Origin: an uncultured Peptoniphilus sp.
GTDB lineage: Bacteria > Bacillota > Clostridia > Tissierellales > Peptoniphilaceae
Assembly: GCF_943913915.1 (NCBI RefSeq)
Contig: NZ_CALUAA010000009.1
Location: 5,041 to 69,040, forward strand
Direction of reading: 5' to 3'
Length of the DNA stretch: 64,000 nt
The notes below the pieces were generated by a model. That model worked only from the letters and a program-made list of their open reading frames with translations, made no database searches and had not been told where the DNA came from. A program made the translations under genes and the position numbers. Below, piece by piece: positions 63,951-64,000 of this stretch; the stretch's first letter is position 1; each line of letters opens with the position of its first letter.

Positions 63951-64000
63951 TGGTGACCCCATAAAGTTGGACCAAATACCAGAGAGAATTTTTATTCTCT
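63951..64000 (+). mobile_element. Apparent end of an IS3-family insertion sequence
   Basis: The stretch TGGTGACCCCATAAAGTTGG, followed by ACCAAATACC, resembles the TGACCCC-AA-AGTTGGAC terminal repeat common in IS3-family (IS150-type) elements. The transposase would lie beyond the right edge, so this is a call on the terminal sequence only. Confidence 0.5.

Overview
The window looks like chromosomal DNA from a low-to-mid GC anaerobic Firmicute. The closest fit I can infer is the Peptoniphilaceae/Tissierellia group, but that is a judgement from gene content and no species is claimed. The supporting signs are a Firmicute S10-spc gene order with zinc-type S14, the CtsR-McsA-McsB-ClpC stress operon, TTG and GTG starts behind strong AGGAGG ribosome sites, a membrane pyrophosphatase, hybrid-cluster protein, and a ferredoxin-dependent 2-oxoacid oxidoreductase. 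No rRNA, tRNA, tmRNA or CRISPR array was recognised. Nearly everything is housekeeping; one apparent insertion-sequence end lies at the right edge.

Layout. 1-10430: the S10-spc ribosomal protein operon on the minus strand, from rpsJ down to secY (cut by the left edge), with a promoter and a foldable leader before rpsJ. 10663-15422: a flavin-binding protein, the cbpA-like-clpB chaperone pair behind two CtsR operators, and an FMN reductase. 15492-21689: smpB, rnr, ddl, a membrane-anchored MurF and a hydrolase. 21880-24269: a plus-strand operon with a GntR regulator, a GNAT acetyltransferase fused to a degenerate glutamate-racemase-like domain, and a divergent dihydrofolate reductase. 24295-24936 and 34270-34770: intergenic islands of hairpins and repeats that share a 138-bp element in inverted orientation. 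24977-26807: two paralogous rhodanese lipoproteins flanking an ECF transporter S component. 27434-33250: ctsR-mcsA-mcsB-clpC-radA with a CtsR operator over its own promoter.

33325-47204 holds a stalk-domain exported protein, hppA with secG, a gamma-glutamyltransferase, a membrane-anchored phospholipase-D-like protein, a five-gene oligopeptide ABC transporter and murA. 47367-53950 is a glycolytic operon (gap-pgk-tpiA-gpmI-eno) followed by a SixA-like phosphatase and a glyoxalase-like protein. 54098-56053 has a guanylate-kinase-like protein, a DMT transporter and the fused remains of a sugar ABC transporter locus. 56143-59911 has a tandem pair of small membrane proteins, then hcp, a Crp/Fnr regulator and a small basic protein. 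60135-63912 is a 2-oxoacid:ferredoxin oxidoreductase operon with a P-loop NTPase at its head and a ferritin-like protein at its tail.

How the parts fit. Protein quality control is joined by CtsR operators at two separate loci. Cell-wall genes (ddl, murF, murA) and peptide use (peptide ABC transporter, gamma-glutamyltransferase) suggest amino-acid and peptide fermentation alongside glycolysis. The oxidoreductase, pyrophosphatase and hybrid-cluster genes suit an anaerobe facing nitrosative or oxidative stress. The most unusual items are the GNAT/pseudo-racemase fusion, the S10 leader fold, the palindrome about 41.5 bp upstream of the predicted hcp start, and the head-to-head transporter relic.
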